Assembly (NCBI GenBank): GCA_964583765.1 | Contig: CAZOWW010000108.1 | Span: 1 to 20,622 of the forward strand | DNA: 20,622 nucleotides | Direction: 5' to 3' | DNA from: CAZOWW01 sp964583765 | GTDB taxonomy: Bacteria; Actinomycetota; Actinomycetes; Actinomycetales; Kineosporiaceae | Shown here: in pieces, positions 1-7,617 of the stretch | Numbering within the stretch: the first letter of the stretch is position 1 | How the letters are laid out: the number at the start of each line of letters is the position of its first letter | The notes under the pieces: generated by a model | The model's input: only the letters and a program-made list of their open reading frames with translations | Told to the model about the DNA's origin: nothing | Databases searched by the model: none | Translations under genes and position numbers: made by a program

Positions 1-460
1 GCCGCGACGGGGCCGGGCAGGCCGTCGCCGGGTTCGATGGTCCCCTCCTGTTTCCCTGCCCCGCCACAGATTTCGACCTCGCGCAGGGACACGTCCCTGC
101 CGACGGCCGTCCACGGCACCGACCGGCCTGCGCCGAGGTGCAGGGGCCTGGCACCACTGCGGTTATCGACCGGCCACAGGGGCTCTTGACGTCGACCCGC
201 CACGTGGGAGAGCGCCCGTGCACCGGTGACCACGTCCCGGAGCAGGCGCAACCGTCGCGACCCGCGCCGTCACGAGGAGGACTGCGACCTCGTCCGGGGC
301 CACCTCGTACCCGAAGGAGTCCGGTTCTGAACCGATCCAGTCATCGAACCGCTTTCGCCTGCCTGAATCGCGCCGGACTCCGGCACATGCATCGACTGAA
401 CCGCTCAATGTCCGTCCATTGGACACCGAGAGTCACGGCCATCGGCTCCAAGTCCGACAT
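1..460 (-). pseudogene. Possible decayed or frameshifted gene, partial at window edge
   Basis: Not recognised. On the minus strand, three successive reading frames give protein-like sequence: an ATG at 460 (MSDLEPMAVTLGVQWTDIER), then a second frame with RFDDWIGSEPDSFGYEV and DEVAVLLVTARVATVA, then a third from about 244 to the edge with LLRDVVTGARALSHVAGR and VGRDVSLREVEICGG. Dropping one of the two C residues at 245-246 (minus strand) joins the second and third frames smoothly. Third-position GC is lower than in the neighbouring genes, which fits decay. Alternatives are ordinary non-coding high-GC DNA or sequencing errors. No family assignment is possible. Confidence 0.3.
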
Positions 461-509
461 CCCGCCGCGATCCGTCACCCTGAGTTTACCTGAAGGCACG
501 GAGGGCTGA

Positions 510-539
510 TTGACCCTGGCCGCCCCGAGCACCTACGAT
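510..539 (+). promoter_or_regulatory. Predicted promoter of the mannanase gene
   Basis: TTGACC at 510-515 and TACGAT at 534-539 are separated by 18 bp, close to the housekeeping sigma consensus of actinobacteria. Transcription would begin near 546, leaving a leader of about 190 nt before the mannanase ATG at 737. A LacI-like palindrome lies just downstream of the predicted start, as expected for a repressible gene. Confidence 0.5.
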
Positions 540-555
540 GCGGCACCAGCCAATG

Positions 556-569
556 CTTAACCGGTTCAG
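556..569. promoter_or_regulatory. Candidate LacI-family operator
   Basis: CTTAACCGGTTCAG is a 14-bp palindrome with one mismatched pair and a central CG, the usual architecture of LacI-family operators. It lies roughly +10 to +24 from the predicted transcription start of the mannanase gene. The same core, ACCGGTTCA, recurs at 639-647 in the leader, 79 bp centre to centre. No regulator gene is in the window. Confidence 0.4.
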
Positions 570-736
570 TTCTCTTTCCTGCCATACCTCCCGACCCGGA
601 AGTGGACGAGTCGCGGTGCCGGCGCGCACCGGAACATGACCGGTTCATCAGGTACGCCTCCCCACCGGGGAGAAACCTGCCACTGCCGTCCCCGGTGGCG
701 GGTCATGATCGACGTCTTCGACCGGAGGTAATCAAC

Positions 737-2116
737 ATGACGACGAAGTCACTGGCGGCAACGGTGCTCGGCACCGCAGCCGCGACCCTCGCGGCACTGG
801 CGGTCGCCATGCCGTCGGCCCACGCGGCGACCGGCATCCACGTCAGCGGTACGAACATCGTCGAGGGCAACGGGAACTCCTTCGTGATACGCGGCACGAG
901 TCACGCACACACCTGGTACGCCAGCCACACCGAGGCGTTCGCCGGCATCAAGTCCCTGGGTGCGAACACGGTGCGCGTGGTGCTCAGCGGGGGCCGCTGG
1001 ACGGCCAACGGCGCCAGCGACGTCGCCAACGTGATCTCCCTCTGCAAGGCGAACAAGCTGATCTGCGTGCTCGAGGACCACGACACCACGGGCTACGGTG
1101 ACGACAGCGCCGCCTACACGCTGGACCAGGCCGTGAACTACTGGAAGAGCATCAAGAGCGTCCTGGACGGCCAGGAGAACTACATCATCATCGACATCGG
1201 CAACGAGCCCTTCGGCAACAACAGCCCGAGCAGCTGGACCACCGCCACGACCAATGCGGTCAAGGCGATGCGCAGCGCCGGCTTCCAGCACGCATTGATG
1301 GTGGACGCGCCGAACTGGGGCCAGGACAACCAGGGCGTCATGAAGAGCAACGCAGCCTCGGTCGAGGCCGCGGACACCCAGCGCAACACCATCTTCTCGG
1401 TGCACATGTACGGCCAGTACACCACCGCGTCCTCGGTCACCTCGTACGTCAGCGCCTTCCGCAGTGCGGGCCTTCCGCTGGTCATCGGGGAGTTCGGCTT
1501 CAAGGACAACTACGGTGACGTCGACGAGGCCACGGTCATGGCCCAGAGCATCGGCTGGATGGGCTGGTCCTGGAGCGGGAACAGCAGCGATGTCGCATAC
1601 CTCGACCAGGTGAACAACTTCGACAAGAACAGCCTCACCAGCTGGGGCCAGGAGCTGTTCAACGGGACCAACGGCATCAAGTCCACCTCCCGTGAGGCGA
1701 CCGTCTACAGCGGCGTCCAGCCCACGACCACGACCACGAGCCGCACCACCACGACGAGCACCACGACCCGTACCAGCACCACGAGCACCACGACCCGCAC
1801 CACCAGCTCCTCCGGCGGCACCCTCGGCTGCTCGGCGGCCTACTCGGTGCAGAGCCAGTGGTCGGGCGGCTTCGTCGCCAATGTCACGGTGACCGCCGGC
1901 AGCACCGCCATCCACGCCTGGAAGGTCTCCCTCACCCTGCCTTCGGGCGCGGCGGTGTCGAGCCTGTGGAACGGCGTCGCCTCCGGCAGCAGCGGCACCG
2001 TGACCGTCACCAACCAGTCCTACAACGGCAGTCTCAGCGCCGGGCAGAGCACGTCCTTCGGTCTCCAGGGGACGGGCACCGGCGCCGGGGCCACTGCCTC
2101 CTGCACCGCGAGCTGA
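737..2116 (+). CDS. Secreted GH5 beta-mannanase with C-terminal CBM2
   Basis: The 459-residue protein is predicted to be an exported endo-beta-1,4-mannanase that cleaves the mannan backbone of plant hemicellulose. Residues 1-30 are a Sec signal peptide ending AHA, with the mature protein starting ATGIHVSGTN. The catalytic domain covers about 32-322 and resembles actinobacterial GH5 subfamily 8 mannanases (RGTSHAHTWY, SLCKANKLICVLEDHDTTGY). The predicted acid/base is Glu157 in IGNEP and the predicted nucleophile is Glu252 in VIGEFGF. Residues 329-358 form a Thr/Ser/Arg linker, and 362-459 form a cellulose-binding CBM2 with Cys364 and Cys456 near its ends. The ATG at 737 is chosen because GGAGG at 724-728 precedes it and the signal peptide starts there; the longer frame from 602 is not needed. 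Mannanase rather than cellulase specificity is inferred from family resemblance. Confidence 0.9.
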   Translation: MTTKSLAATVLGTAAATLAALAVAMPSAHAATGIHVSGTNIVEGNGNSFVIRGTSHAHTWYASHTEAFAGIKSLGANTVRVVLSGGRWTANGASDVANVISLCKANKLICVLEDHDTTGYGDDSAAYTLDQAVNYWKSIKSVLDGQENYIIIDIGNEPFGNNSPSSWTTATTNAVKAMRSAGFQHALMVDAPNWGQDNQGVMKSNAASVEAADTQRNTIFSVHMYGQYTTASSVTSYVSAFRSAGLPLVIGEFGFKDNYGDVDEATVMAQSIGWMGWSWSGNSSDVAYLDQVNNFDKNSLTSWGQELFNGTNGIKSTSREATVYSGVQPTTTTTSRTTTTSTTTRTSTTSTTTRTTSSSGGTLGCSAAYSVQSQWSGGFVANVTVTAGSTAIHAWKVSLTLPSGAAVSSLWNGVASGSSGTVTVTNQSYNGSLSAGQSTSFGLQGTGTGAGATASCTAS

Positions 2117-2217
2117 TCCGGGTGAGCGGGCTCGACCGGACGGTCCCGGTCGGCTGACCGGCGCGGGCTCTCCCCGCTCGGAAGCCCCCGGTCGGCCGAC
2201 CCCAGTCGAACCCGCAC

Positions 2218-2250
2218 GTGTGCGGGGGCGCCGCCACCGCCCCCGCACAC
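2218..2250. terminator. Strong hairpin, likely bidirectional terminator
   Basis: GTGTGCGGGGGCG pairs perfectly with CGCCCCCGCACAC (13 bp) around a 7-nt loop, between the convergent mannanase and GGDEF-EAL genes. There is no U-tract, which is common for actinobacterial terminators. A smaller hairpin (CCGGTC/GACCGG, 4-nt loop) lies at 2146-2161. Confidence 0.6.
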
Positions 2251-2254
2251 CGGT

Positions 2255-2399
2255 CGTGGATCCCGAAAGAAGCTGGGTCCCCGGATCCCGAACGAAGCTG
2301 GGTCCCCGGATCCCGAACGAAGCTGGTCGTGGATCCCGAACGACACTGGGTCTGGGTCCAGAACGGCGCTGGGTCCCCGGATCCAGAACGAGGTCGGGT
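2255..2399. repeat. Six-copy tandem repeat of about 24 bp
   Basis: Units begin at about 2255, 2279, 2304, 2328, 2352 and 2375 and are 23-25 bp long. The core is close to GGATCCCGAACGAAGCTGGG, and the first units are nearly identical. The last two are more diverged (GGTCCAGAACGGCGCTGGG and GGATCCAGAACGAGGTCGGG). The array ends directly at the stop codon of the minus-strand GGDEF-EAL gene. There are no unique spacers, so it is not a CRISPR array. Frames through it are open on both strands but look like repeat shadows, not genes. Confidence 0.85.
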
Positions 2400-2400
2400 C

Positions 2401-4374
2401 TCAGTCCCGACGATGCCGGGCCGACACGTGGGCCACGACGGGGACGGTGGGCTCCCAGCGAGGGTGGGCGCGCAACCACTCGGTGGCGGTGTCCACCGGA
2501 AGCGGCCGGCTCAGGAAGTAGCCCTGGCAGGCCTCGCAGCCCAGATCCGCCAGGGTGCGCAGGGTCGCCTCGTCCTCCACCCCCTCGGCCACGGTCGACA
2601 GATGCAGGTGGCGGGAGAGGTCCAGAACCGCCTGCACGATCCCGACGCTGCTCTCGTCGGTCGTGATCCGGGCGAGGAACTGCCTGTCGATCTTGAGCTC
2701 GTCGATGGGCAACTGCTGCAGGTAGGCCATCGACGAGTAACCCGTCCCGAAGTCGTCCAGGGACAGGTGCACTCCCCGGGCGCGAATCCGCTCCAGGAGG
2801 GAGATCGTTCCCTGCGGGTTGGCGATGATGGCACTCTCGGTGATCTCCAGGGTGAGCACCGCGGGAGGCACCTCGTAGGTCTGCAGCAGCACCTCGACGC
2901 GTTCGAGGAGGTGCCCGCTCTCCCCGAGGCTGTGCGCGCTGATGTTCACCGAGATCGGCACGTCGATGCCCAGGTCGAGCCAGCGGGCGTACTGGTTGAG
3001 GGCCGTGGCGAGCACCCAGTCGGTGAGCTGGTCGACGAGTCCGCTCTGCTCGGCCAGAGGCACGAACTCACCCGGCCCGATCAGGCCCCGCCGCGGGTGA
3101 TGCCAGCGGACCAGCGCCTCCACCCCGCGCCAACCGCCGCTCGCGACGTGTACCTGGGGCTGGTAGTGCAGCGCCAGGGCCCCGGTCTCGATGGCATGTC
3201 GCAGTTCGGCGCTGAGCGCCAGTTGGCGGGGGTCGTACGAGTTCTGACTGGCGTCGTACTCCATGACGCCGACTCCACGCCGCTTGGCCGTGTACATCGC
3301 GATGTCGGCGAAGCGCATCAGGTCGTCGGCGTCCTCACCGTGCTCGGGGTACCCGACGACGCCGATGCTGCTGCTGACGTCCACCTCGCACGGACCCAGG
3401 TCGATCGGCGCGAGCAGGACCCGGAAGAGTCGCTCCGCGGTCCCGGCCGACTCGCGGAGCGAGCCCGTACCGGGCAGGAGGACCGCGAACTCGTCCCCCC
3501 CGAGCCGCGCGACGAGGGCGTCCTCGGGGACCCAGGCGGTCAGGCGGTCCGCCACCTGCCGCAGCAGCGAGTCGCCGGCATGGTGGCCGAGGGTGTCGTT
3601 GACCTCCTTGAACCGATCGAGATCGAGCAGCAACAGACCCACGTGCTCGTGACGGCGCTGCGCCCCCCGGAGCACACCCGCCACCCGCTGGGCGAACAGG
3701 TCGCGGTTGGCCAGGCCGGTCAGCGAGTCGTGCGTGGCCTGGTGCTCCACGCGCCGCTGGTGGGCGATGAGGATCGCCGTGCACGAGGCCAGCAGGACGA
3801 GGCAGACCACGAAGGACGCGCCGGCCCCCATCTCGAGCCGACCACTGATGTCGCTGACGCTCCGCAGGTATGTGGAACTGGCCCCCCGTTCGCTGGCCTT
3901 GCAGGCGACGACCTGCCGACGCAACGAACTCGCCGCGAACTCGCTGTTGTAGCTCGTGGCGTTGCGCTGGGTCACGGTGAGATCGGATCTGCTGATCCGG
4001 CGCAGGAGTGAGGAGTAGATCTCGTAGGCGTCGCCCACCGCCGTCGCCTGCTCCCGTTCCTGCGGGTTCTCCGCGCTCCGCGTGAGCAGGGTCAGCGTCG
4101 GCATACCACCGCCGATGGCATGCACGAGGGACTGCCGGTGCGACTCGTCCGGAGTCGACAGGTACGAGTGCATGAGGTCTTGTTCCAGGTTCACGTGGTC
4201 GAAGAACTCGTCCCACGTGCCCGCCCGGTCCCCGGTCCGCTGGACACTCATGATCGTTTCGGTCGTCGTCGCGGTGCTGTACATGGCCAGGCCGGCGAGC
4301 GCGAACAGCCCCAGCGCGAGGACGGTCAGCGCCCCGCGCGCGAACGCCGCGCTCCGCGTCAGCCGGCCGAGCAT
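2401..4374 (-). CDS. Membrane GGDEF-EAL protein (c-di-GMP cyclase/phosphodiesterase)
   Basis: The 657-residue inner-membrane signalling protein is predicted to make and/or degrade cyclic di-GMP. TM helix 1 is about residues 15-31 and TM helix 2 about 187-204; they enclose an extracytoplasmic sensor of about 155 residues that I do not recognise. The GGDEF domain (about 212-375) has an intact GGDEF at 292-296. The EAL domain (about 390-640) keeps EAL at 419-421, DDFGTGYSS at 540-548 and AEGVE at 596-600, so both activities look possible. The inhibitory I-site RxxD, expected just before the cyclase active site, reads VPED and is probably non-functional. The ATG at 4374 follows GGAG by 8 nt; the frame is open further upstream, but that part is low-complexity and lacks a good start. 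The gene converges on the mannanase gene. Confidence 0.9.
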   Translation of the reverse strand: MLGRLTRSAAFARGALTVLALGLFALAGLAMYSTATTTETIMSVQRTGDRAGTWDEFFDHVNLEQDLMHSYLSTPDESHRQSLVHAIGGGMPTLTLLTRSAENPQEREQATAVGDAYEIYSSLLRRISRSDLTVTQRNATSYNSEFAASSLRRQVVACKASERGASSTYLRSVSDISGRLEMGAGASFVVCLVLLASCTAILIAHQRRVEHQATHDSLTGLANRDLFAQRVAGVLRGAQRRHEHVGLLLLDLDRFKEVNDTLGHHAGDSLLRQVADRLTAWVPEDALVARLGGDEFAVLLPGTGSLRESAGTAERLFRVLLAPIDLGPCEVDVSSSIGVVGYPEHGEDADDLMRFADIAMYTAKRRGVGVMEYDASQNSYDPRQLALSAELRHAIETGALALHYQPQVHVASGGWRGVEALVRWHHPRRGLIGPGEFVPLAEQSGLVDQLTDWVLATALNQYARWLDLGIDVPISVNISAHSLGESGHLLERVEVLLQTYEVPPAVLTLEITESAIIANPQGTISLLERIRARGVHLSLDDFGTGYSSMAYLQQLPIDELKIDRQFLARITTDESSVGIVQAVLDLSRHLHLSTVAEGVEDEATLRTLADLGCEACQGYFLSRPLPVDTATEWLRAHPRWEPTVPVVAHVSARHRRD

Positions 4375-4797
4375 GTCCGTGGCTCCGTTCGATCCCCGGA
4401 CCTGCCGTGGCTCCTCCCGCCGCCCTTCCGCCTCGCCCCCGCGGCAACCCCCGGGACCGGAGCCGCCAGGACGGATCGGCGCGGGACTCCGGCAGTTCGG
4501 CGGTCCATGGCGAGTGCGCACCTCTCGTCCAGACTCCGGCTCCGGCCGCCGCCGGGACGGTGCTCGCGTGGGGTCGGCCGGCCACGACGTCGCATCACTG
4601 TCTGATCGGGCAGTTCGGACCAGGGCTGAAGCACTGCTCATCAAGGTCCCGCGAGTCGCTCCCCCCTCCGACCGAGAGACGGGGTCGAGGCGGAGAGTGA
4701 CCTCACGGGTTGCCCCTGTCGTACCCTCCCGTCCGGATTGCGCACAGAGAGTGAGACCAAGTCCACAGAAGGCAGGACTTGCCGGGTTCACGACTCA
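4375..4797. other. Divergent intergenic region, no gene seen
   Basis: About 420 bp lie between the GGDEF-EAL and SMI1 genes. Frames on both strands stay open, but the translations are Arg/Pro/Ser/Gly-rich without domain-like segments, as expected for non-coding high-GC DNA. It should hold the promoter of the minus-strand gene; I cannot point to a convincing -35/-10 pair for it. Confidence 0.5.
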
Positions 4798-4803
4798 TAG
4801 GGT
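4798..4803 (+). promoter_or_regulatory. Candidate -10 element of a leaderless SMI1 gene
   Basis: TAGGGT lies 7 nt before the ATG at 4811, the spacing that produces a transcript starting at or near the start codon. It favours ATG 4811 over the ATG at 4805. No convincing -35 box is visible. Confidence 0.35.
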
Positions 4804-4810
4804 GATGCCC

Positions 4811-5464
4811 ATGGTCGCGACCGACTGGAAGTCCGTGCCCGCACGGCTCGCCCGGATCCGGGAGAGCGGGCGTGCCGAGCGCGCCTTCGGCTCCCGGAGC
4901 CACGAGTTCCGGCTGCGCCCGCGGCTGTCCTCCGACGAACTCGCGGAGGCCGAGGCCCAGTTCGGGATCGCCTTCCCCGAGGAATACCGCGACTTCCTGC
5001 AGCAGGTGGGCGCCGGAGGAGCGGGCCCCTTCCACGGGATCTTCCCGCTGATCCGCTCGGCCGGCCGGTGGCGCTGGGAAGGGGACGGCGCGGAACTGAC
5101 CGACGTGACCCGACTCAAGGACCCGTTCGCGGAGGACAGCTTCCCGCGCGAGGTGCTCGAGATCATGCGGGCCGAACGGCCGCCGAGGGAGGACACCGCT
5201 CGGTTCGATGCCTGGCTGGATCGGTGGGAGACGGCGCTCTGGAGCCGTGACCGGACGATCGGGGCCGTGTGCCTCTGCCACGAGGGCTGCGCCCTGCGCC
5301 GCTGGCTCATCGTGAACGGACCGCATCGGGGCGAGATCTGGATCGATCACCGGGCGGATGACGTCGATCTGACTCCGATGGCCGATCAGGGGCCGGTCGG
5401 GTTCGGCCAGTGGTACCAGTCCTGGCTCGACGAGGTGTCCGCCCTGGTCCTGTCCACCACCTGA
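4811..5464 (+). CDS. SMI1/KNR4 family protein
   Basis: The 217-residue, probably cytoplasmic protein belongs to the SMI1/KNR4 (SUKH) superfamily. The signature is at about residues 43-80: DELAEAEAQFGIAFPEEYRD, then FLQQVGAGGAGP and a GIFPL strand. It ends with a Trp-rich segment (FGQWYQSWLDEV) typical of the family. Members are small-ligand or protein-binding modules; many bacterial ones are immunity proteins against polymorphic toxins, while others are housekeeping. No toxin gene adjoins this one, so an immunity role is not supported here. The start may be ATG 4811 or ATG 4805, two codons upstream; the -10-like TAGGGT seven bases before 4811 favours the former. It converges on the L,D-transpeptidase gene with a shared terminator. 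Confidence 0.8.
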   Translation: MVATDWKSVPARLARIRESGRAERAFGSRSHEFRLRPRLSSDELAEAEAQFGIAFPEEYRDFLQQVGAGGAGPFHGIFPLIRSAGRWRWEGDGAELTDVTRLKDPFAEDSFPREVLEIMRAERPPREDTARFDAWLDRWETALWSRDRTIGAVCLCHEGCALRRWLIVNGPHRGEIWIDHRADDVDLTPMADQGPVGFGQWYQSWLDEVSALVLSTT

Positions 5465-5526
5465 GCCTCCACCGGGGCGGGCCAGGGCGCATCGGTTCCG
5501 CGCGCAGGTTCCGCCCCGGGAGCGAG

Positions 5527-5568
5527 CGGCCCCTGCCGTGGCTCCGGGGAGAGCCGCGGCAGGGGCCG
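5527..5568. terminator. Bidirectional terminator, 18-bp stem
   Basis: The arms at 5527-5544 and 5551-5568 form an 18-bp stem with a single G.T wobble and a 6-nt CGGGGA loop. It sits between the convergent SMI1 and L,D-transpeptidase genes and would end transcripts from both sides. Confidence 0.75.
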
Positions 5569-5639
5569 TCGAACACATCATCAGGTTCAGTGGCCGGCAC
5601 CGACACGCGGGCAGGCTCGAACGTACTGGTGGGAACCGT

Positions 5640-6377
5640 TCAGCTCCAGGCGCCGTAGACGTGCACCTTGAGTGTCTTCAACGGGAGACCCGCGGTGAGC
5701 GTCCACAACTGCGAGGCGTCCTCGATGTAGAAGTTCACGCACCCGTGGCTGTGCCCCGAGAAGGGGTTCATCATCATCACGGAACCGTGCAGGGCCTCGC
5801 CGCCGTCGAAGAACTGCGCATAGGGCATCTTCGAGTCGTAGAGGGAACTCACGTGGTCCTTGTCGCGGTAGTACACCGAGGAGTTCCCGGTCCGCGTCTG
5901 GGTCGTGGATCCACCACCCCGGACGAGCCACGTGTTCAGGACCGCGGCGTTGCGGTAGAGCACCACCTGGTGGTACGTCCGGTCATAACAGGCGTGCCAC
6001 CCGGCGGACTTGCACACCGAGGGGATCCGCGAGGTGCCGCGGATCGTCGCAGGCAGCAGCTTGGCCCAGGTGGCCTGGTCGGCGACCCCGGTCTGGGACA
6101 ACCCGTACTTCTTCTGGAAGGCCTTGACCGCGGTGCGCAGTTTGCTCCCGAAAGAACCGTCCAGGGACGACGTGTACAGCCCGAGCCACTTGAGCCGGTA
6201 CTCCAGCTCCAGGACATGGGCGATGTGATTGACGTCCTTGTCCTTCGCCCCGTACGAAACGGTCTCACGGTAGAAGCGGTCCTTCACCGACGCCGCATGG
6301 GCCGGCGCCACGAAGAGACCGGTACTCAGCACAGCACTCGCGACCACCGCAGAGAGCGACCGCCCCATTACTCTCAT
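5640..6377 (-). CDS. Secreted L,D-transpeptidase with peptidoglycan-binding domain
   Basis: The 245-residue exported enzyme is predicted to form 3-3 cross-links in peptidoglycan. Residues 1-28 are a signal peptide ending AHA. A PG_binding_1 three-helix domain spans about 48-98 (LDGSFGSKLRTAVKAFQKKY), and a YkuD catalytic domain covers about 125-243. The catalytic signature is complete: His197 in ALHGSV and SHGCVNF with His211, Gly212 and the nucleophile Cys213. Two further Cys residues (122 and 130) could form a disulfide. ATG 6377 is chosen because AGAAGGA lies just upstream and the signal peptide begins there; an upstream start would add an unlikely N-terminal tail. It is transcribed in the same direction as the methyltransferase upstream but is separated from it by about 250 bp, including an AT-richer stretch (about 6525-6575) likely to hold its promoter. 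Confidence 0.92.
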   Translation of the reverse strand: MRVMGRSLSAVVASAVLSTGLFVAPAHAASVKDRFYRETVSYGAKDKDVNHIAHVLELEYRLKWLGLYTSSLDGSFGSKLRTAVKAFQKKYGLSQTGVADQATWAKLLPATIRGTSRIPSVCKSAGWHACYDRTYHQVVLYRNAAVLNTWLVRGGGSTTQTRTGNSSVYYRDKDHVSSLYDSKMPYAQFFDGGEALHGSVMMMNPFSGHSHGCVNFYIEDASQLWTLTAGLPLKTLKVHVYGAWS

Positions 6378-6628
6378 GAATTCCTTCTCCCTCGGAATGG
6401 CGCGCGTCACATCGCGACGCGGAGCGCCATCACCAGTTCATCCCCCAGGACAGAGACGGGTGTGTGGGACCCACCCAGACTCGCGAGGCCATTCTTCCCC
6501 ATGCGTCGGGGCCGGAGTGCACCGGACAGCAATCTCTCAGGAACAATTACTTTCCGCAGCCAATTGAATGCAGTGCGTACCATGCCTGTTCATCCGTAGC
6601 CAGCTCCCGTCCACCGCCCGCGACAACC

Positions 6629-7561
6629 TCAGCGGCAGGAACTCCCTGCTGGCTCGGTCGCGACGAGCACGCCCGAACGCACGGTGATCGTGAAGACCCC
6701 CCACCGGGAGAAGTGATCCAGGAGCAGCTCCCGGACGCACTTCAGCGTCTCCTGGAGGGGAGCACCCATGTCGTGCGCCCAGGCCTCGTAGGAGGCGAGA
6801 TGGGCAATGATCGGCTCGGGATCGCGAACCTCGATGACGCTGGGGATCGGGATCGCGCACACAGCGCCGAAGTGCCTTCCGAGACTCTCCCCCGCCGCCT
6901 CGAGCGGAAACCTTGCTGATGCCGCGACCCGCCGTGGCCCTTCAGCCACGCCCAGCACTCGCGCAGCGGCTCTCGACCAGAGGGCATCGAGCTCCTGCTT
7001 GTCCGCGCTGTGGTTCGTCGAGACCACCGCCACCCCGTCGGCAGCGAGGACCCGCGCCAGTTCCGCAACCGCTTCCTCGGGATCGGGCACGTGATACAGC
7101 ATGTGCATCGCGAGCACGGCGTCCGCGGCACCGTTCGCGAAGGGCAAGCGCGCCGCGTCGGCGGTCACCGTCGGCGAAGGCACCTCGGCGAGCATCGACG
7201 GGGACAGGTCGAGCGCGACGACCCGACCGAACCGTCCGCCCGTGCGCAGCCGCTCGGTGTACCCGCCGTTCCCGGCGCCCACGTCCAGGATCACGGGGTC
7301 CCCGGTTCTGCCTGAGAACCGGGTCTGCAGCAGGTCCAGCACGATGCTCGGCAGGTCGTGCGCGGGCCGCGCCCAGGTGTACAGAGCCTGACGGGACCGC
7401 AGCGCCGCCGCACCGGAATAGGCGTGCTCGACGAGCGTGCGCCTGTCCGCCAGGGAGTCGGCACCCGCGGCAGAACCCGCAGAGCCGGGACCGGAGCCGA
7501 AGGAGGGGTGAGTGCCGAGGTCGGGACCAGCGCCGGCATCGGGCAGGGGTCTCTCGTTCAC
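6629..7561 (-). CDS. Class I SAM-dependent methyltransferase
   Basis: The 310-residue cytoplasmic methyltransferase is of the Methyltransf_11/UbiE type. Residues 1-45 are Gly/Ala/Ser-rich and probably disordered. SAM-binding motif I is ILDVGAGNGG at 91-100, motif II is VVALDLS at about 114-120, and the post-motif region MHMLYHVPDPEEAVAELARV is typical of this family. The substrate is unknown. GTG 7561 follows GGAGG by 4 nt and overlaps the stop of a possible 19-codon leader ORF (GTGA), suggesting translational coupling. The reading frame remains open far upstream, but that part is repeat-derived and Arg-rich, so it is excluded. The C-terminal part has no recognised second domain. Confidence 0.85.
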   Translation of the reverse strand: MNERPLPDAGAGPDLGTHPSFGSGPGSAGSAAGADSLADRRTLVEHAYSGAAALRSRQALYTWARPAHDLPSIVLDLLQTRFSGRTGDPVILDVGAGNGGYTERLRTGGRFGRVVALDLSPSMLAEVPSPTVTADAARLPFANGAADAVLAMHMLYHVPDPEEAVAELARVLAADGVAVVSTNHSADKQELDALWSRAAARVLGVAEGPRRVAASARFPLEAAGESLGRHFGAVCAIPIPSVIEVRDPEPIIAHLASYEAWAHDMGAPLQETLKCVRELLLDHFSRWGVFTITVRSGVLVATEPAGSSCR

Positions 7562-7617
7562 AGCACCTCCGTCGAAGGGTCTGCCGAGGCGCTCGCCGCC
7601 CTGACAAGAGACACCAT
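7558..7617 (-). CDS. Possible 19-residue leader peptide
   Basis: ATG at 7617 opens a frame encoding MVSLVRAASASADPSTEVL, whose TGA overlaps the GTG start of the methyltransferase. A GGAGG sequence is present but about 13 nt from the ATG, further than usual. It could couple or gate translation of the methyltransferase. It could equally be chance, given its size. Confidence 0.25.
   Translation of the reverse strand: MVSLVRAASASADPSTEVL

Noticed and set aside
205..218. CebR-like box (TGGGAGAGCGCCCG)
   Set aside because: It is only a loose match to the palindrome, sits about 500 bp from the mannanase start, and falls inside possible coding sequence.
327..409. Extra GAACCG motifs as further LacI operators
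   Set aside because: They are poorly palindromic and lie in the putative decayed gene, where the same bases encode residues such as RFDDWIGSE.
602..736. Upstream extension of the mannanase to 602
   Set aside because: The added residues precede a clear signal peptide and lack a ribosome-binding site; GGAGG at 724-728 marks the ATG at 737.
2255..2399. CRISPR-like array
   Set aside because: Units are directly adjacent without unique spacers and there are no cas genes.
749..2479. Very long minus-strand frame opposite the mannanase gene
   Set aside because: It is a high-GC shadow; the plus strand encodes a signal peptide, catalytic motifs and CBM2, while the minus translation is Arg/Gly/Val-rich with no domain.
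2218..4011. Long plus-strand frame opposite the GGDEF-EAL gene
   Set aside because: The minus strand has intact GGDEF and EAL motifs and two membrane helices; the plus frame is a shadow that also runs through the tandem repeat.
4811..5464. Toxin-immunity role for the SMI1/KNR4 protein
   Set aside because: No polymorphic toxin or secretion gene is adjacent, and many family members are not immunity proteins.
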